Positions 3,775 through 5,460 of a DNA stretch of 5,460 nt are shown here, piece after piece. The position numbers and the translations under genes were made by a program. How positions within the stretch are numbered: the first letter of the stretch is position 1; each line of letters starts with the position of its first letter. Below the pieces are notes generated by a model that was given only the letters and a program-made list of their open reading frames with translations, was not told where the DNA came from and did not search any database. The stretch lies in assembly GCA_029857975.1 (NCBI GenBank), contig JAOUFX010000264.1, forward strand, positions 1-5,460. The letters are read 5' to 3'. The stretch comes from Deltaproteobacteria bacterium. GTDB taxonomy: Bacteria > Desulfobacterota > SM23-61.

Positions 3775-5460
3775 TTAATCCCCTGATGTATTTGTCTCAG
3801 CGCGCTTGGCCGCTTTACGCATCCTGTGTCTGCCGAAGATCTTTTCGATCAGCACATAGAAGAGGGGTGCAAAAATGACCACCAGGACGGTGGCGGTCAC
3901 CATTCCGCCCAACACGCCGGTGCCGATAGCATTTTGGGCCCCGGCACCGGCGCCGGTGGCCAGGGCCATGGGCAGGACGCCAAAGCCGAAGGCCAGCGAG
4001 GTCATCATGATCGGACGGAATCGTAATCTGGTCCCTTCCAGCGTGGCCTCGATCAGCCCCATCCCTTGTTCCACGCGCGCCTTGGCGAACTGGACGATCA
4101 GGATGGCGTTCTTGGTCGTTAATCCCAGGGTGGTCAGGAGACCGATCTGGAAATAGACATCATTGGCCAGCCCCCGCAGGCTTGAGGCGATGACACCGCC
4201 GATAACCCCAAGGGGGAGGACCAGCAGGATCGAGACGGGAATGGTCCAACTCTCATAGAGGGCCGCCAGGCACAGGAAGATCACGAAAATGGAAAAGGCG
4301 TACAGCAGGGGCGCCTGAGAACTGGACATTCGCTCCTGGTAGGAAAGCCCGGTCCAGTCAAAACCGATTCCTTTAGGCAGCTTAGCAACCGCCTCTTCCA
4401 TGGCCTGCATGGCCTCTCCCGAGCTCCTCCCCGGCGCCGGCTCCCCCCAGATGTTGATGGAAGGGAACCCATTAAAGCGCGCCAGCTTGGGAGGACCGGA
4501 TGTCCAGCGGCCGGAGGCGAAAGAGGAGAAGGGAACCATCATGCCGGCCGTATTCCGGACATACAATTTTTCCAGGTCCTTGGGCAACATGCGGTAGGGG
4601 GCGTCCGCCTGAACGTACACCCGCTTGATCCGGCCGCCCTGGATGAAGTCGTTGGCATAGGCGCTGCCGAAGGACGCCGAGATCGTCCTGTGGATGGAGG
4701 CAATGGGAACCCCCAGGGAGCCGGCCTTCTCCCAGTCCACGTCGATCCGGTATTCGGGCACGTCTTCCATGCTGTTGGGCCGAACGGCGGTCAATCTCGG
4801 GTCCTTTGCCGCTATCCCGAGGAGCTGGTTTTGCGCCTCCGTCAGGGCCGCTTGCCCCAGACCGCCCCGGTCCAGCAACTGAAAGTCGAACCCCTTGGCC
4901 GTGCCCAGCTCGACAACGGCCGGCGGCGGGAAGGCAAACACCAGGGCATTGCGGACACTCGACAGGGCCGCCATGGCCCTTCCCGCAACGGCCTTGGCCT
5001 TCAGGTCATCCCGGTCGCGAAGCTTCCAGTCCTTCAGCTTGACGAAGACCATGCCATTGTTCTGCCCCCTTCCGGAAAAGCCGATCCCGGAAATGGTCAG
5101 ACAGGATGCAACCGCTTCTTTTTCGTTCTCCTGGAAGTAGCGCTGGATCTGCTCCGTAACCTTCTGGGTCTGTTCCAGCGTGGCGCCTTTGGGCATGATC
5201 ACCTGGGCGAACAGCATCCCCTGGTCTTCATCGGGAAGGTAGGCGGTGGGCATGCGGAGAAATAGAACCCCCATGGCTGCCACAATCAGAAGGAAAATGA
5301 TAATATAGCGGAGTTTCCTGGAAAGGGAATGACCGACCAGCCGCAGATACAGGTCTCTGGTTCGAAAGAAAACGCGATCGAACCACAGGAAAAACGGGCG
5401 CAGGAAAAAGATCGAGTTTTCCGCCGGTTCATGCCCCGCTGCCACCGGATTGAGAAGCGA
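3775..5460 (-). CDS. RND multidrug efflux pump (HAE1/AcrB family), C-terminal half, cut by right edge
   Basis: The reading frame is open to the right edge, adding SLLNP before the GTG at 5445. That GTG is internal rather than a start: LLNPVAAGH aligns with AcrB LLKPIAKGD near residue 495, and RND pumps have about 1040 residues. About 561 are visible. Residues below count from the Val at 5445. Periplasmic porter subdomains PC1/PC2 and the docking domain lie between TM7 (about 46-64) and TM8 (about 379-397), with FLPDEDQG-like YLPDEDQG (69-76), SGRGQNNGMVFVKLKDW (124-140), VELGTAKGFDFQLLD (178-192) and FDWTGLSYQERMS (362-374). TM9-TM12 follow (about 403-535). The proton-relay residues equivalent to AcrB Lys940, Arg971 and Thr978 are kept as Lys445, Arg475 and Thr482; the TM4 aspartate pair is off-window. 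The switch loop keeps AcrB Phe617 (Phe123) and Phe628 (Phe134), but Phe610 and Phe615 are Leu116 and Ile121. It exports hydrophobic or amphiphilic compounds in exchange for protons. The adaptor gene probably lies upstream, off the right edge. Confidence 0.93.
   Translation of the reverse strand, partial: SLLNPVAAGHEPAENSIFFLRPFFLWFDRVFFRTRDLYLRLVGHSLSRKLRYIIIFLLIVAAMGVLFLRMPTAYLPDEDQGMLFAQVIMPKGATLEQTQKVTEQIQRYFQENEKEAVASCLTISGIGFSGRGQNNGMVFVKLKDWKLRDRDDLKAKAVAGRAMAALSSVRNALVFAFPPPAVVELGTAKGFDFQLLDRGGLGQAALTEAQNQLLGIAAKDPRLTAVRPNSMEDVPEYRIDVDWEKAGSLGVPIASIHRTISASFGSAYANDFIQGGRIKRVYVQADAPYRMLPKDLEKLYVRNTAGMMVPFSSFASGRWTSGPPKLARFNGFPSINIWGEPAPGRSSGEAMQAMEEAVAKLPKGIGFDWTGLSYQERMSSSQAPLLYAFSIFVIFLCLAALYESWTIPVSILLVLPLGVIGGVIASSLRGLANDVYFQIGLLTTLGLTTKNAILIVQFAKARVEQGMGLIEATLEGTRLRFRPIMMTSLAFGFGVLPMALATGAGAGAQNAIGTGVLGGMVTATVLVVIFAPLFYVLIEKIFGRHRMRKAAKRAETNTSGD
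3780..3784 (-). promoter_or_regulatory. Ribosome binding site of the channel gene, inside the pump gene's 3' end
   Basis: The minus strand reads AGGGG, 9 nt before the ATG at 3770. The site overlaps the last sense codons (Ser-Gly-Asp) of the pump gene, whose TAA is at 3777-3775. Ribosomes finishing the pump would clear or re-use this site, which suggests coupled synthesis of the two partners. Confidence 0.55.

Noticed and set aside
4690..5265. A 191-codon plus-strand open frame inside the pump gene
   Set aside because: It is again in register with the minus-strand RND codons, and the minus-strand protein aligns throughout with AcrB-type pumps.
5443..5445. GTG as the start codon of the pump gene
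   Set aside because: The frame continues open to the window edge, and the residues before it match the interior of AcrB. A start here would remove the first half of the pump.

Overview
The window reads as an ordinary chromosomal segment of a Gram-negative bacterium. All four recognisable genes lie on the minus strand, so transcription runs from right to left. An AcrB-type inner-membrane pump and an outer-membrane channel with a lipoprotein signal show that there is an outer membrane. The other complete gene belongs to the 4-hydroxybutyryl-CoA dehydratase / 4-hydroxyphenylacetate 3-hydroxylase (AbfD/HpaB) fold and carries a full set of [4Fe-4S] ligands, as is typical of anaerobes. Together these suggest an anaerobic or facultatively anaerobic proteobacterium-like or Desulfobacterota-like organism. 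This is an inference; no marker gene fixes the taxon.

Layout from the right edge, in transcription order. (1) 5460-3775 holds the C-terminal half of an RND (HAE1/AcrB-like) multidrug efflux pump, whose N-terminal half lies outside the window. (2) 3770-2373 holds a complete OprM/NodT-type outer-membrane efflux lipoprotein, starting 4 nt after the pump's stop codon, with its ribosome binding site inside the end of the pump gene. (3) 2372-1919 is a 454-bp AT-richer gap that holds the end of the efflux operon, a good sigma70-like promoter and an untranslated leader of about 116 nt. (4) 1918-437 holds a complete AbfD-family dehydratase homologue. (5) 436-63 is a 374-bp gap with a possible extended -10 promoter and a two-copy 12-bp tandem repeat. 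(6) 62-1 holds the first 20 codons of an NAD-dependent epimerase/dehydratase (extended SDR).

The two efflux genes form one functional unit: the pump takes substrate from the periplasm or membrane using the proton gradient, and the OprM-like protein is its exit duct. The missing adaptor (AcrA/MexA type) is expected upstream, beyond the right edge. The dehydratase homologue appears to have its own promoter and has no obvious metabolic partner in the window.

The most interesting point is the dehydratase. All four iron-sulfur ligands and the nearby tyrosine of 4-hydroxybutyryl-CoA dehydratase are kept at the right spacing, but four other active-site residues that I recall as important (Thr190, Glu257, Lys300, Glu455 of the Clostridium enzyme) all appear replaced. 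This points to a cluster-containing enzyme with a different substrate or reaction. A smaller lead is a 10-nt sequence with a palindromic core that occurs twice in the gap before this gene, one copy just upstream of the promoter. I see no phage, CRISPR, transposon, tRNA or rRNA.
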